64,000 bases of DNA from Nostoc sp. 'Lobaria pulmonaria (5183) cyanobiont' (GCF_002949795.1 NZ_CP026692.1:2601501-2665500), one strand, 5' to 3'. Positions 28,145-36,574 are shown, counted from the stretch's first letter. Translations and numbers: made by a program. The notes: generated by a model not told the origin, from the sequence alone.

Positions 28145-29407
28145 TTAAATTACGTCTTGCAAGACTTTGCGGGTATTTTGCCAAGCCCAAACACCGACAA
28201 CTACGACAACAATACTCATTGCTACAAGCACAGTTCGCAAGCCTAGAGCATCAGTTAAGGGCCCAGTAATGGCCAGAGGTAACGCCAAAGCGATGTTAAC
28301 AGCATGATTTTGAAAGCCAAATACCTTACCGTGCATGGTAGGTGGTGTTTGCTGTTGAATTAAAGTTTGCATGGGGACACCAATTAAAGCAGCACCTACA
28401 CCCAAAAATGCACAGAGTCCTAGCGCCAGCAACAAGTTGTGCGTAAAAGTGAACACCCCTAAAACTAGTGCTATCATCAAAAATCCAATTAAAGGTAGGG
28501 GCTTGCGATGCAATTTCTGGCCCCAGTTACCTAAAATCGCCGCACCAAATACCATACCCACCCCTGCTGCTGCCAAGAAAAAGCCAAACTGTTTTTCTTT
28601 TAGACCAAACTCCTCGGCTAACCGAATCGTCAGCACTGTTAAGGCTGCAAACACGCAATATAAAGTTGTCAGTTGCAACATGGCGTTTAAGATCAAAGGA
28701 TTTTTCTTGAGATAGCGCAGGCTCTCGGTGAATTCAGCCCAAGGGTGATTTGATACCCGATGTTCCTTTGGTTGTTTGGGTTCTTTAAACTTTATTGGCT
28801 GCATAATTGCAGCCGATAATATGTATAGTCCACCAACCACAAATTCTTGACCGTATTCTTCTCCCATCAAGCTTTTCGCCAAACTCAAAATCGGCTCTCC
28901 TACTGCAAAGCCAACAATTAAAGCTCCCATCATCGTGCTGCTAAACAGCGCATTGGCTGCCAACAAATTCTCTCGCTTCACCAATAAGGGAATAGATGCT
29001 TGTTCCGCTGGGGCAAAAAACTGCGTCACCGTGGAAATGGCAAAAGTCAGGATTAACAAAATCAGGAACTGTCGTGGCAATAAGGGAAGACACAGCGTCA
29101 ATATTCCCCGCACAATATCTGAGCCAACCATAATCAGCTTTTTTGGCAAGCGGTCAACAAAGATACCACCGGCAGAGCCGAACAAAATTGCTGGGATTGT
29201 AAACGACAGCATCAAGGTTGAATACATCGAGTTTCGTGCCAACCCTGGAAGCGGTGGGTAGTTCTCCAGCAGAGCAATCAGCAAAACGAAGAAGACTTTA
29301 TCTGCTAACTGGGACAGCAGTTGCCCAATCCACAGAAGCATAAAACCACGGTTTTTTAGCAGTGCGCCAAAGCCGTTATTAACAGCGGCAGGTTCAGTTG
29401 GAAACAT
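28145..29407 (-). CDS. MFS transporter, EntS/MFS_3 type
   Basis: The 420-aa product has about 12 TM segments. The first half contains FMLLWIGQLLSQLADKVFFV, the loop GGIFVDRLPKKLIMVGSDIV (motif A-like) and FFAPAEQASIPLLVKRENLL, which are typical of the MFS_3 group that includes enterobactin exporter EntS. The second half has FFLAAAGVGMVFGAAILGNW and LGVGAALIGVPMQTLIQQQT. It most likely exports a small molecule, but the substrate cannot be inferred from neighbours (ilvB downstream, an alpha/beta-fold gene upstream). It is an inner-membrane protein of full length. Confidence 0.88.
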   Translation of the reverse strand: MFPTEPAAVNNGFGALLKNRGFMLLWIGQLLSQLADKVFFVLLIALLENYPPLPGLARNSMYSTLMLSFTIPAILFGSAGGIFVDRLPKKLIMVGSDIVRGILTLCLPLLPRQFLILLILTFAISTVTQFFAPAEQASIPLLVKRENLLAANALFSSTMMGALIVGFAVGEPILSLAKSLMGEEYGQEFVVGGLYILSAAIMQPIKFKEPKQPKEHRVSNHPWAEFTESLRYLKKNPLILNAMLQLTTLYCVFAALTVLTIRLAEEFGLKEKQFGFFLAAAGVGMVFGAAILGNWGQKLHRKPLPLIGFLMIALVLGVFTFTHNLLLALGLCAFLGVGAALIGVPMQTLIQQQTPPTMHGKVFGFQNHAVNIALALPLAITGPLTDALGLRTVLVAMSIVVVVVGVWAWQNTRKVLQDVI

Positions 29408-29426
29408 TAGATACTTTCTTTAGGTA

Positions 29427-29495
29427 GATGGGGCATGGGGCATGGGGCATGGAGCATGGGGATAGGGAATAAGGGATAGGGGATAGTTTTTCTTG
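29427..29495. repeat. GGCATGGG-type tandem microrepeat
   Basis: GGGGCAT is repeated four times with slight variation (29430-29460), followed by ATAGGGA/ATAGGGG variants. This is a short heptamer-type tandem repeat of the kind common in heterocystous cyanobacteria. Confidence 0.6.
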
Positions 29496-29575
29496 AACTA
29501 TCTCCTGTCACCTGTAACCTGTTCCCTCGAGCACTCCTCACTCCTAACTCCTGTTTGCTTACTCCATTGTCCGGA

Positions 29576-30169
29576 TTAATTTGCTTCATAGCGTTTTAAC
29601 AGCATAAGCAAAAATTCAGCTGCTGTCAGACGACCTTTGGGTGGAATAATCTCAATGGACGAATCTACCCAACAACCTTGTACAGTTTGGGGCGATTTCC
29701 AAATGGACAAATGATCCACTGCTGGCTCTGCATAAAAGTTATCTTGCCCACTACCTAGCAAACATGAACTCCAATGGGTGAAATAATCATGACTCATCCG
29801 ATGAATAGGAAAATTTCCCTGTAGTGGTACTCCCCATCCATCTATAGCAATAAACGCTTTGACACGACCACCCAAGAGTTGCCACAAATGTGCTGCCCCT
29901 ATTGCCCCAACTACGCCAGCACTAAAGCTAATGAATATAATTGGTGATTTTAAAGAGTCGGTCAAGCGATACCTGCGGTGAGCTACGCTAACGCGCAAAA
30001 ACTGCAAGATGTGCAATGCTGATAAAACTAAAACATCCTTTCCCGGATAAATCAGTATATTTGCGGTATTAGGAGCGATCGCGCTATTACCAACTACATC
30101 TAACAATTCTACTCTAAAGCTTTCAGTTAACTCTGGATCATGAATTCCAGGGCAAATAATTATATTCAT
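29576..30169 (-). CDS. Alpha/beta-hydrolase-like protein, function unknown
   Basis: The start is set at MNIIICPGIHDPELTESF (30169); the extra 20 codons upstream look spurious. The 197-aa product has a nucleophile-elbow-like FISFSAGVVGAIGAAHLWQL and a following IDGWGVPLQGNFPIHRMSHD, consistent with a small alpha/beta-hydrolase fold whose Ser lies in SFSAG. A catalytic acid and His cannot be placed with confidence. A 29-bp dispersed repeat (29966-29994) is read through in frame and encodes the basic LRVSVAHRRYRL segment. It is convergent with nothing and lies upstream of the MFS gene, with a 168-bp repeat-containing gap. Confidence 0.65.
   Translation of the reverse strand: MNIIICPGIHDPELTESFRVELLDVVGNSAIAPNTANILIYPGKDVLVLSALHILQFLRVSVAHRRYRLTDSLKSPIIFISFSAGVVGAIGAAHLWQLLGGRVKAFIAIDGWGVPLQGNFPIHRMSHDYFTHWSSCLLGSGQDNFYAEPAVDHLSIWKSPQTVQGCWVDSSIEIIPPKGRLTAAEFLLMLLKRYEAN
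29966..29994 (+). repeat. 29-bp dispersed repeat, copy B, inside a coding region
   Basis: It begins GCGATACCTGCGGTGAG and ends CTACGCTAACGC. It differs from the copy at 9433 at one position and lies in frame within the minus-strand alpha/beta-hydrolase-like gene. Confidence 0.75.
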
Positions 30170-30362
30170 GTATAACACTATCTTTGATTTTTTTACTCTT
30201 CCGATGTACAGAGCTTTTTCAAAAATCAAGTAACATTCTTATATATTACCTTACTTTTACTGAGTAAATTATAGCCGCTTCATATATTTTTCCGAAATAA
30301 TACTATTTTATAAAAGGATTAATTTTGATTATAAATAATATCAGATTAATCTAAGCAATCAA

Positions 30363-30918
30363 ATGTTTATTTTTATAATTAGCTTTTTTATTTTAATTTC
30401 AATTATTTTTATATTACTATTTAATAGTCTAATTCAAAAAAAATCAAGTTAATAATGCTTTTTCTACGATTGATGTGATTCTGCAAAAAAGAAGCGATTT
30501 GATACCTAGACTTGTTACCTTAGCTCAAATTTATATGCAATTTGAGCAAAAAACATTGATAGAAATTAGCAGACTCAGAAGTAGAGCAACTTCCAAAAAC
30601 TTAAGTGAGAATAGCCGAGTGGCTGTAGAAGACCAAATTTCGAGAATGTTAAGCAAAATTATAGTAATAGTTGAAGCATATCCCGAATTAAAAGCAAACG
30701 ACCATTTTATCAAATTACAATATTCATTGAGTGAAGTAGAAGAACAACTTTCCGCCGCTAGAATATTTTATAACTCTGCCGTAACTGAATATAATAATGC
30801 CGTAGAAATGTTTCCGACAAACATTATAGCTTCGTGGATGAAATATCAATTAAAATTACCGTTTCAAGCTAATCTACAAGCAAAAAACAATGTAAAAATT
30901 GAAATAAACCATAAATAA
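30363..30918 (+). pseudogene. lemA: LemA-family protein, frameshifted at an A8 tract
   Basis: ATG at 30363 opens an N-terminal TM helix (MFIFIISFFILISIIFILLF, then NSLIQKK) that ends at a TAA just after eight A residues (30436-30443). One base out of frame, the sequence continues VNNAFSTIDVILQKRSDLIP and the rest of LemA to 30918. With seven A residues the frame would read SLIQKNQVNNAFSTIDV, a canonical LemA join, and the protein would be 184 aa, the usual size. LemA proteins are membrane-anchored helical proteins of unclear role, sometimes acting with proteases. As written the product is split. A length-variable A tract, a sequencing error or transcript slippage are all possible. The TPR-like gene follows 11 bp later. 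Confidence 0.82.
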
Positions 30919-30929
30919 TTTAAAAAAAT

Positions 30930-31502
30930 ATGCCAAAATTTAGTTCCGCACACAATCAGGAATTATTAAATGGAATAGCTAAACTATTAGCATACAAAAA
31001 CTATAAGTTGGCACTTCAGGGCTTGGAAAGTTTTTTCCAAAATAATGCAGAAACAAATACAAAAGAATATTTATATGCACGAGTATTGCTTTTAGACGCA
31101 TACCTCTACAATGAACGCTTTGATAAAGCAATTAACTTATGCCAAGAATTGAGCAACAGTAAACATCAAACGACTCAGATATTAGCACAATACTATCTTG
31201 CCGAAATATTTTCAGAAGCTAAACCTACAGCACAAAAATCATCACTTAATTCAACTAAAAGTTCACTCACGCCTGCACAAGCAACTCAACTGATAAACAC
31301 TGGGTATGAAGCTATTACTAAAAAATACTATAAAAAAGCAATCCAAGCATTAAAGATTTTTTGTAAAGCTGCTTCTCCAGCTACAAAACACTATTTGCTA
31401 AAACACAAATGGCTGATAAAAGCATATCAAGAAAATGGGCAAATTAATCAAGCGATCGCTCTTTGTCAGCAACTTCTGATTAATGATGTTGGGAATTGTT
31501 GA
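30930..31502 (+). CDS. TPR-like helical repeat protein next to lemA
   Basis: The 190-aa product contains two blocks of TPR-like helices: LAYKNYKLALQGLESFFQNN with YARVLLLDAYLYNERFDKAI, and NTGYEAITKKYYKKAIQALK with HKWLIKAYQENGQINQAIAL, separated by a Ser/Thr-rich linker. The blocks resemble each other, suggesting internal duplication. There is no signal peptide or TM segment, so it is probably a cytosolic scaffold. It begins 11 bp after lemA and is likely co-transcribed and functionally linked to it. Base composition is AT-rich, like lemA and unlike many neighbours. Confidence 0.7.
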   Translation: MPKFSSAHNQELLNGIAKLLAYKNYKLALQGLESFFQNNAETNTKEYLYARVLLLDAYLYNERFDKAINLCQELSNSKHQTTQILAQYYLAEIFSEAKPTAQKSSLNSTKSSLTPAQATQLINTGYEAITKKYYKKAIQALKIFCKAASPATKHYLLKHKWLIKAYQENGQINQAIALCQQLLINDVGNC

Positions 31503-31810
31503 AGACTTAAATCTGGATAAACGCATTTAGCAAAAACCTGTACCAAATTAATTTCACTACGAACGCGGCTTTTTGGCATCTTAAGCACTTTTGCTATTTC
31601 AGCAACATAGCAGATGCTGCATTGGTTCAATGCCCAATGCCCAATGCCCAATGGCCTACGTAAATTTTGTATGTCTTTTGATGTATTATCTTGATTTTCC
31701 CACCTATCCTATCCCCCTGGATGGGATAATAGGTTATTAGTGGGGAAAATGTACAAACTATTCCCTGACTTTATATTTCTCTGCACTCTGGTTATATTGA
31801 GGAACTAATT
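31503..31810. other. Intergenic region with heptamer repeats
   Basis: TGCCCAA-type heptamers are repeated four times at 31629-31653. Bases 31690-31735 hold the palindrome-like CCTATCCCCCTGGATGGGATAATAGG. The rest presumably contains the promoter of the ferrochelatase-like gene; GAGGAAC near 31799 may be its ribosome binding site. No gene is seen. Confidence 0.5.
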
Positions 31811-32923
31811 GTGGTTGCCACGCCGGAAAAAGTACAACACACCCACGAGCATCTATCAGGTAAAGACCGTGTAGCCGTATTGCTTATGGGCTACGGCGAA
31901 GTCGAAAGCTACGAAGATTTCGCCAACTATAACGAACAGGCTTTAAATCTCCTGACAGCCAAATTCGCACCAGTACCAACCTGGATTTATCCCCCTCTGG
32001 CAAAACTTTTGGCGCTATTTGACCGCCATGAGTGGGGACACACACACCACGATTTTATTTCCCCACACAATGCCATCTTTGAACAGCAACGGGCTGGGAT
32101 TGAGAAGAATTTACAAGAAAAATGGGGCGATAAGGTTCAAGTTTTCAAGGCTTTCAACTTCTGCGCTCCTTTTCTACCCAATCAAGTCTTGGCAGAAATC
32201 AAAAACCAAGGCTTCGAGAAACTGCTAATTTACCCACTGCTGGTTGTTGATTCTATCTTTACTAGTGGTATTGCGATCGAGCAAGTTAACAATGCTCTGG
32301 TTGAGTTGACTGATGGTGAAGAACACTGGGTTAAAGCACAGCGCTATATTCCTTCTTTCTTCAACGAACCAGCCTACATAGATTTGATGGCTCATCTGGT
32401 TGAGGAGAAAATTGCTGAGTTAGCCGCAGCTTATCTTCCTTCTCAAATCGGCATTGTGCTAATGAATCACGGCTGTCCCCATAAAGCGAAAGGATTTACT
32501 TCTGGGATTGCCGAAAGTGAAGCAATGTACGACTTGGTTCGGGATAAGTTGATTAACCGCTATCCCTTAATCTCCGTGGGTTGGCTCAATCATGATACGC
32601 CCCTAATTGATTGGACACAGCCAAACGCCGAGCAAGCTGCAAATAACCTGATTCAATTGGGTGCAAAAGTAGTGATCTTTATGCCAATTGGCTTTGCCAC
32701 AGAAAATCACGAAACTCTATTGGATGTACACCATATCATCCATACTTTGGAAAAACAGCATCCTGGTACGAACTACGTGCAAATGGCTTGTGTCAACGAC
32801 CATCCAGAATTTTTAGCTATGGCAGCCCAATGGGCTGATGCTCATATTGCACAGCTGTTGTCAGACCAAACTTTGGCAGTTAATCCCCAACTAGCTGGGC
32901 ATCATCACCACCACCATCATTAA
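31811..32923 (+). CDS. Ferrochelatase-like protein with natural His7 tail
   Basis: The GTG-started 370-aa product follows the HemH fold: DRVAVLLMGYGEVESYEDF, then LIYPLLVVDSIFTSGIAIEQ, LMNHGCPHKAKGFTSGI (His equivalent to the catalytic His of ferrochelatase), VGWLNHDTPLIDW and FMPIGFATENHETLLDVHHI (Glu equivalent to the second catalytic residue). It lacks the C-terminal chlorophyll a/b-binding-like helix of the usual cyanobacterial HemH, so it is probably a paralogue that handles another metal or tetrapyrrole, or a chaperone. The protein ends LAG followed by seven His, which could bind metal. Its 3' end recurs as a fragment at 36575. Assignment to the chelatase superfamily is firm; the reaction is not known. 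Confidence 0.85.
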   Translation: MVATPEKVQHTHEHLSGKDRVAVLLMGYGEVESYEDFANYNEQALNLLTAKFAPVPTWIYPPLAKLLALFDRHEWGHTHHDFISPHNAIFEQQRAGIEKNLQEKWGDKVQVFKAFNFCAPFLPNQVLAEIKNQGFEKLLIYPLLVVDSIFTSGIAIEQVNNALVELTDGEEHWVKAQRYIPSFFNEPAYIDLMAHLVEEKIAELAAAYLPSQIGIVLMNHGCPHKAKGFTSGIAESEAMYDLVRDKLINRYPLISVGWLNHDTPLIDWTQPNAEQAANNLIQLGAKVVIFMPIGFATENHETLLDVHHIIHTLEKQHPGTNYVQMACVNDHPEFLAMAAQWADAHIAQLLSDQTLAVNPQLAGHHHHHHH

Positions 32924-32983
32924 GTTTTGTAGAGTAGGCAAAGCTTTGCCCACATTACATTTATGGTGTATTCACTTGACACT

Positions 32984-33003
32984 CCCACGCCTTGAAGCGT
33001 GGG
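32984..33003. other. IS605 left-end hairpin
   Basis: CCCACGC and GCGTGGG are perfect arms with a six-base loop CTTGAA; this is the structure TnpA recognises at the left end in this family. Confidence 0.75.
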
Positions 33004-33115
33004 ATTTTTGCTCTAAAACTGCGCTTTCTCTTTGCCTCGCTTAGGTCTTACGAGTCGTGATGCGTAAAGCCTCCGTACTTCAGTCGGGGGATATAAGCGA
33101 ACGCGCTGAATTTAT

Positions 33116-33517
33116 TCAGCCGTGATGTGGATCATTGATATAGTCCAGTACTTTTTGTGTGCTGACTTTTCCTGTGGTATCAAACATATAAGAATGTGTC
33201 CACAAACTAGGAAGCTTAAGTAAATCAGGAAATTCTTGCCTCAAAATCCGTGAGGAGCGTCCTTTAAACGCTTTCACAACCTGAGCAATTGAATGATGCG
33301 GATCGTATTCTACCAGCAAGTGGATATGAACTGGTGCAATTTCTAAAGCTTTGATAACCCATTTATTGTCATTGGCGACAGACTGAAATACTTGAATACA
33401 TCGAAATTTCAAGTCTTCGTTATTTGCAAATACCCTTCTACGCCTGCATGGTATCCAGACTAAGTGAACAGTTGCTAACCCTAAGCTGTGATTGTAATGA
33501 TTGTATACAGTTTTCAT
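33116..33517 (-). CDS. tnpA: IS200/IS605 transposase TnpA
   Basis: The 133-aa HUH-Tyr1 transposase carries YNHSLGLATVHLVWIPCRRR, the metal-binding His-x-His in VHIHLLVEYD and PSLWTHSYMFDTTGKVSTQK. The catalytic Tyr should be the one in VLDYINDPHHG. It cuts and joins single-stranded ends at the hairpins. Family members usually have YxxxQ here; the Gln is replaced by Pro-type residues and the C-terminus is short, so full activity is uncertain. Its start lies 47 bp from the tnpB start at 33564, and the two are divergent. Confidence 0.9.
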   Translation of the reverse strand: MKTVYNHYNHSLGLATVHLVWIPCRRRRVFANNEDLKFRCIQVFQSVANDNKWVIKALEIAPVHIHLLVEYDPHHSIAQVVKAFKGRSSRILRQEFPDLLKLPSLWTHSYMFDTTGKVSTQKVLDYINDPHHG

Positions 33518-33563
33518 GTAGATGAGTATTGATTATCTACATGATAAATGGTATTATGTTTAC

Positions 33564-34688
33564 ATGAAGACATTAAAGTTTAAGTTGTACCAACACAAGC
33601 GAAATAGATACCTCAAAGCTAGTATTAATGCCGCTGGGGTAATTTACAACTATTGTATTGCTCTCCACAAAAGATATTATCGGATGTGGGGAAAACACTT
33701 AAACTGTGCAAAACTTCAAGCTCATATTGCCAAGATACGCAAGCGTAAAGAGTTTTGGCAGTCGGTTGGTTCTCAGGCAGTGCAAGATATTTGCCAACGC
33801 ATAGAGAAAGCCTACCAACTATTTTTTAAATACCATAAATCATGTGTTAGACCGCCAGGATTTAAGAAAGTCAAGAAGTATAAATCATTTACACTAAAGC
33901 AAACAGGGTACAAGTTTTTAGGTGGTAATCGCTTAAGAATTGGAAACAGGGTTTATCAATACTGGAACTCTAGAGAGATTGAGGGGAAAATCAAAACTTT
34001 GACCATTAAGCGCACACCACTTGGTGAATTGTTTGTGGTCATTGTCGTGGATAGTGATGATGAATCAAAAATCAAATTCACGACTGGTAAGACAGCGGGA
34101 TTTGACTTTGGACTGAAGACATTCCTCACTTGTTCAGACGGTTCTAAGATTGAATCACTCCAATTCTTTAAACAATCACTCAATTGCTTAAAGAAAGCGA
34201 ATCGGCATCACTCTAGAAAGTTAAAAGGTTCATCCAACAAAGAACGAGCAAGAAAAAACTTAGCACGCGCCCATGAAGACATAGCCAACCGCAGAACTGA
34301 TTGGTTCTGGAAATTAGCGCATAACCTAACTAATAGATTTGATGTGCTGTGCTTTGAAACGCTAAACCTCAAGGGCATGAAGCGTCTTTGGGGAAGGAAA
34401 GTTAGTGATTTAGCGCTTCGAGATTTCCTAGATATTTTGGGTTGGGTGGCGAAGAAAAAAGGTAAACAAGTGGTCTATATTGACCAGTGGTATCCTTCTA
34501 GTAAAACTTGTTTCTGCTGCGGACATGTAATAGACACTTTGGATTTATCGGTCAGAGAGTGGCGTTGTCCATCATGTCAATCTGTGAATGGGCGCGATGA
34601 CAACGCGTCTAAGAATATTCAAACCGTTGGGGCATCAATGGTTGGGTTAGGCGATTTCAGACGGGCTACGCCTGCAATCGCTGTCTGA
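33564..34688 (+). CDS. tnpB: TnpB RNA-guided nuclease (IS605 accessory protein)
   Basis: The start at MKTLKFKLYQHKRNRYL (33564) matches the family; the 14 codons upstream are not conserved. The 374-aa product has the RuvC residues Asp in GFDFGLKTFLT, Glu in LCFETLNLKGMKR and Asp in GRDDNASKNI, plus the zinc-finger cysteines CFCCG and CPSC. TnpB is an omega-RNA-guided DNA nuclease that promotes element retention, the ancestor of Cas12. All catalytic residues are present. The C-terminal LGDFRRATPAIAV is encoded by a sequence resembling the dispersed 29-bp repeat family and may be recently altered. Confidence 0.93.
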   Translation: MKTLKFKLYQHKRNRYLKASINAAGVIYNYCIALHKRYYRMWGKHLNCAKLQAHIAKIRKRKEFWQSVGSQAVQDICQRIEKAYQLFFKYHKSCVRPPGFKKVKKYKSFTLKQTGYKFLGGNRLRIGNRVYQYWNSREIEGKIKTLTIKRTPLGELFVVIVVDSDDESKIKFTTGKTAGFDFGLKTFLTCSDGSKIESLQFFKQSLNCLKKANRHHSRKLKGSSNKERARKNLARAHEDIANRRTDWFWKLAHNLTNRFDVLCFETLNLKGMKRLWGRKVSDLALRDFLDILGWVAKKKGKQVVYIDQWYPSSKTCFCCGHVIDTLDLSVREWRCPSCQSVNGRDDNASKNIQTVGASMVGLGDFRRATPAIAV

Positions 34689-34728
34689 GCCTAGAATCCC
34701 CCGAATTCAATTTGGGGGAGTATGTCAA
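34560..34728 (+). ncRNA. Candidate omega-RNA (reRNA) scaffold of TnpB
   Basis: In IS605 elements the guide RNA of TnpB derives from the end of tnpB through the right end, and its guide is the DNA just beyond the element. Here that stretch contains the right-end hairpin and stops at TCAA (34728), so bases from 34729 would be the guide. The 5' limit is a guess. Confidence 0.4.
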
Positions 34729-34810
34729 ATCTTCATATCGCACCGTTGCAGACGCCTCCTCAAGCTTAAATTTCCGTCTGCCCCACGTTAGTAACATATA
34801 ATTATTTTTT

Positions 34811-36157
34811 TTAATACTGCTGTAGTAACAATCGGTCATCAGTATCCAACGTTGCTAGGGGATTTTCTGTGTCTATCCATGAAACCTGTTCTTCTAGCTT
34901 GTCACAACAAGAGCGCACTAAATGCAAACCGGCATCTAATGGAAGTTGAGCAGTTGTCTGTGTAAACTCTTGCAATATCCCAGCTTCTATCGTCTGATAG
35001 TTATCGAGGTGTTTGCTCAGTTTTGCTAGAAAATTTGCTCCTTCGCCACCCTCTGCGCTGGCAAACTGCAAAATTGAATCGACGTAAGCCTTAACTTTGG
35101 GATTTTTAACTCCCTCTGTAGCTGAGGTATAGAGCAGTTGACCATTTAGATATTCAAAATCTGGTACATACAGGTTAGAGCCAACTAGTTCAAATATCTG
35201 CATTTCTTTAGCTGGTCTAACTGTTAACTTCTCCCGCCTGACTCGATTAGCCGCCTTCTCAAGCAATGTAATTACAGCTAAAGTTACCGATGGATAGTTA
35301 CTATCTATACATCTGATTTCAACAGTGCCGAGTTTGTTGAGTCTAATTGGATTCCAAGCTGACTTGAGTAAGCTGACTTCTGCTTCTAATATCAGGTTTG
35401 GTTCAATTCCGGCTTTTTCCATCGCTTGCAACCAAGCATAGTAACGAGCAAAGTGCTCTTCAACTAAACCCTCTACACTTAATGCATAAGGCATGAGTCC
35501 GCCGACAGACTGTAAATGAGTGTAAACTCCGTCCCAGCCATAGGTTTCACTACCTCGATAACGAATTGTGTGCGCGGCTAGCCCGATCGCTTGTCCTTCA
35601 TAATAGGGACACGCCCGCGTCAGGGAAATAAGCGCTGAGTCGCAAGCTGTAGCTAAATTATAGATATTTAGTAGTTCTTCTCGCTCTGCTGATGTCGAGT
35701 TGTAGGAGACTGCAACACTAGGGTCAATTACCCCAGGCGGGACTTCCAAATGCAGGTGTGTACCTGTACATTTGGCGGCGTGCAAGAATTTCTCATAGCC
35801 AACAGTCCGCGCTTGGATATGGTAATTAGGGTGATCGCGCATAACTGGTGTAATATGCAAAGGGTAGCTAGACAGAGGGTAAAGGCGTAAACCCATCTGT
35901 TGCGCCACACAAAGCGCCAATTTGAGATTTTTGAGATAAACTTTTGCTAGTTCTGTACCAGTATCGGCAGGAGGTGTGTTGATTTCTACCATGCTTTTGA
36001 CGAACTCTGGCACAAAGTATTTTGGGTCTAAACCTTGTGTTTGCGCCATTAAGTGACAATCTTTCAAAAACTCATCGGCGCGATCGCTTAAGTTACCAGC
36101 CTCATCTACCAGAAAAAATTCTTGCTCAAGACCGATACGACGCTTTACTACATTCAT
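34811..36157 (-). CDS. GCS2-family glutamate-cysteine ligase-like enzyme
   Basis: The 448-aa product has the carboxylate-amine ligase (GCS2, YbdK/EgtA-like) fold: RIGLEQEFFLVDEAGNLSD with the metal/ATP-binding ExE, FVKSMVEINTPPADTGTELA, CTGTHLHLEVPPG and a late KLGTVEIRCIDSNYPSVTLA. It differs from the standard cyanobacterial GshA as I recall it, so another amino-acid ligation is possible. The reaction type is ATP-dependent formation of a gamma-glutamyl amide, possibly gamma-glutamylcysteine. Given egtC/egtD about 10 kb away, a gamma-glutamylcysteine supply for ergothioneine is conceivable but unproven. A 60-codon frame overlaps its start by ATGA, suggesting coupling. Confidence 0.85.
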   Translation of the reverse strand: MNVVKRRIGLEQEFFLVDEAGNLSDRADEFLKDCHLMAQTQGLDPKYFVPEFVKSMVEINTPPADTGTELAKVYLKNLKLALCVAQQMGLRLYPLSSYPLHITPVMRDHPNYHIQARTVGYEKFLHAAKCTGTHLHLEVPPGVIDPSVAVSYNSTSAEREELLNIYNLATACDSALISLTRACPYYEGQAIGLAAHTIRYRGSETYGWDGVYTHLQSVGGLMPYALSVEGLVEEHFARYYAWLQAMEKAGIEPNLILEAEVSLLKSAWNPIRLNKLGTVEIRCIDSNYPSVTLAVITLLEKAANRVRREKLTVRPAKEMQIFELVGSNLYVPDFEYLNGQLLYTSATEGVKNPKVKAYVDSILQFASAEGGEGANFLAKLSKHLDNYQTIEAGILQEFTQTTAQLPLDAGLHLVRSCCDKLEEQVSWIDTENPLATLDTDDRLLLQQY

Positions 36158-36333
36158 CTAAACCTCCGCAAGGGTAATCCCGCCACCATTTCTACACAAA
36201 TAACAAATTTAGACTCGCCCACAAACTGAATAGAAACCATCCAGTTACCTAGATATCCATTGCATACTGGCTCTGTTTGAGGCAATCCGATTGCATTACC
36301 GCTCTCGGTTTTTCTTTGTTTCAAATCTACCAA
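36154..36333 (-). CDS. Possible small coupled ORF upstream of the GCS2 ligase
   Basis: From TTG at 36333 the minus strand reads a 59-residue peptide including GLPQTEPVCNGYLGNWMVSI and QFVGESKFVICVEMVAGLPL, ending in TGA that overlaps the ligase ATG (ATGA). The frame is closed by TGA shortly upstream, so it may be a small gene or the 3' remnant of a longer one. The peptide does not look random, but I recognise no family. The ATGA overlap and GGAGG (36161-36165) inside it support coupling with the ligase. Confidence 0.35.
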   Translation of the reverse strand: MVDLKQRKTESGNAIGLPQTEPVCNGYLGNWMVSIQFVGESKFVICVEMVAGLPLRRFR

Positions 36334-36455
36334 TGTGAGTAATTTAGATCAGTTACGTCAAATTTACCAGTTAGCACTACCTGAGACACAGCCATTCGTG
36401 TAGATCCCCTTACACCCTCTTAGAGAGCCATATTAAAGGTTTGCCCTTTATATAG

Positions 36456-36574
36456 CATAGCTTGCCTTCAGCACTGAAAGCACCCCAAGCTTATCTGATC
36501 GCAATTTGTTCGGGAATTACCTAACTGTGTACCCAACGAATAATTACCCGTAGGTCATTTAAAGCATTACTATT
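36456..36574 (-). pseudogene. Fragment of the flavin reductase gene
   Basis: These bases align with the 3' half of the intact reductase gene (about 36735-36865) at close to 90% identity, for example CTTGCCTTCAGCACTGAAAG against CTTGCCTTCAGGACTGAAAG and GATCGCAATTTGTTCGGGAA, which is identical. Almost all differences are G-to-A or C-to-T, as expected for an unselected relic. It joins directly to a fragment of the ferrochelatase-like 3' end. Confidence 0.85.

Larger units (their letters stand above)
32981..34728. mobile_element. IS200/IS605-family element with divergent tnpA and tnpB
   Basis: The element starts after TTGAC (32976-32980), the probable target/TAM pentanucleotide, with a left-end hairpin CCCACGC/GCGTGGG (32984-33003). 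It ends with a right-end hairpin CCCCC...GGGGG (34698-34719) followed by TATGTCAA, where TCAA (34725-34728) is a typical right cleavage site. Between lie tnpA (minus) and tnpB (plus). There are no terminal inverted repeats or target duplication, as expected for single-strand transposition. Its boundaries are inferred from family patterns and are exact only to a few bases. Confidence 0.85.

Noticed and set aside
32900..32923. His-tag of laboratory origin
   Set aside because: The codons are followed by native-looking sequence, and a decayed copy of the same 3' end occurs at 36575-36651.
34811..36157. Canonical gshA
   Set aside because: It belongs to the GCS2 superfamily but does not show the N-terminus I expect of the main cyanobacterial GshA; a specific gene symbol is not justified.
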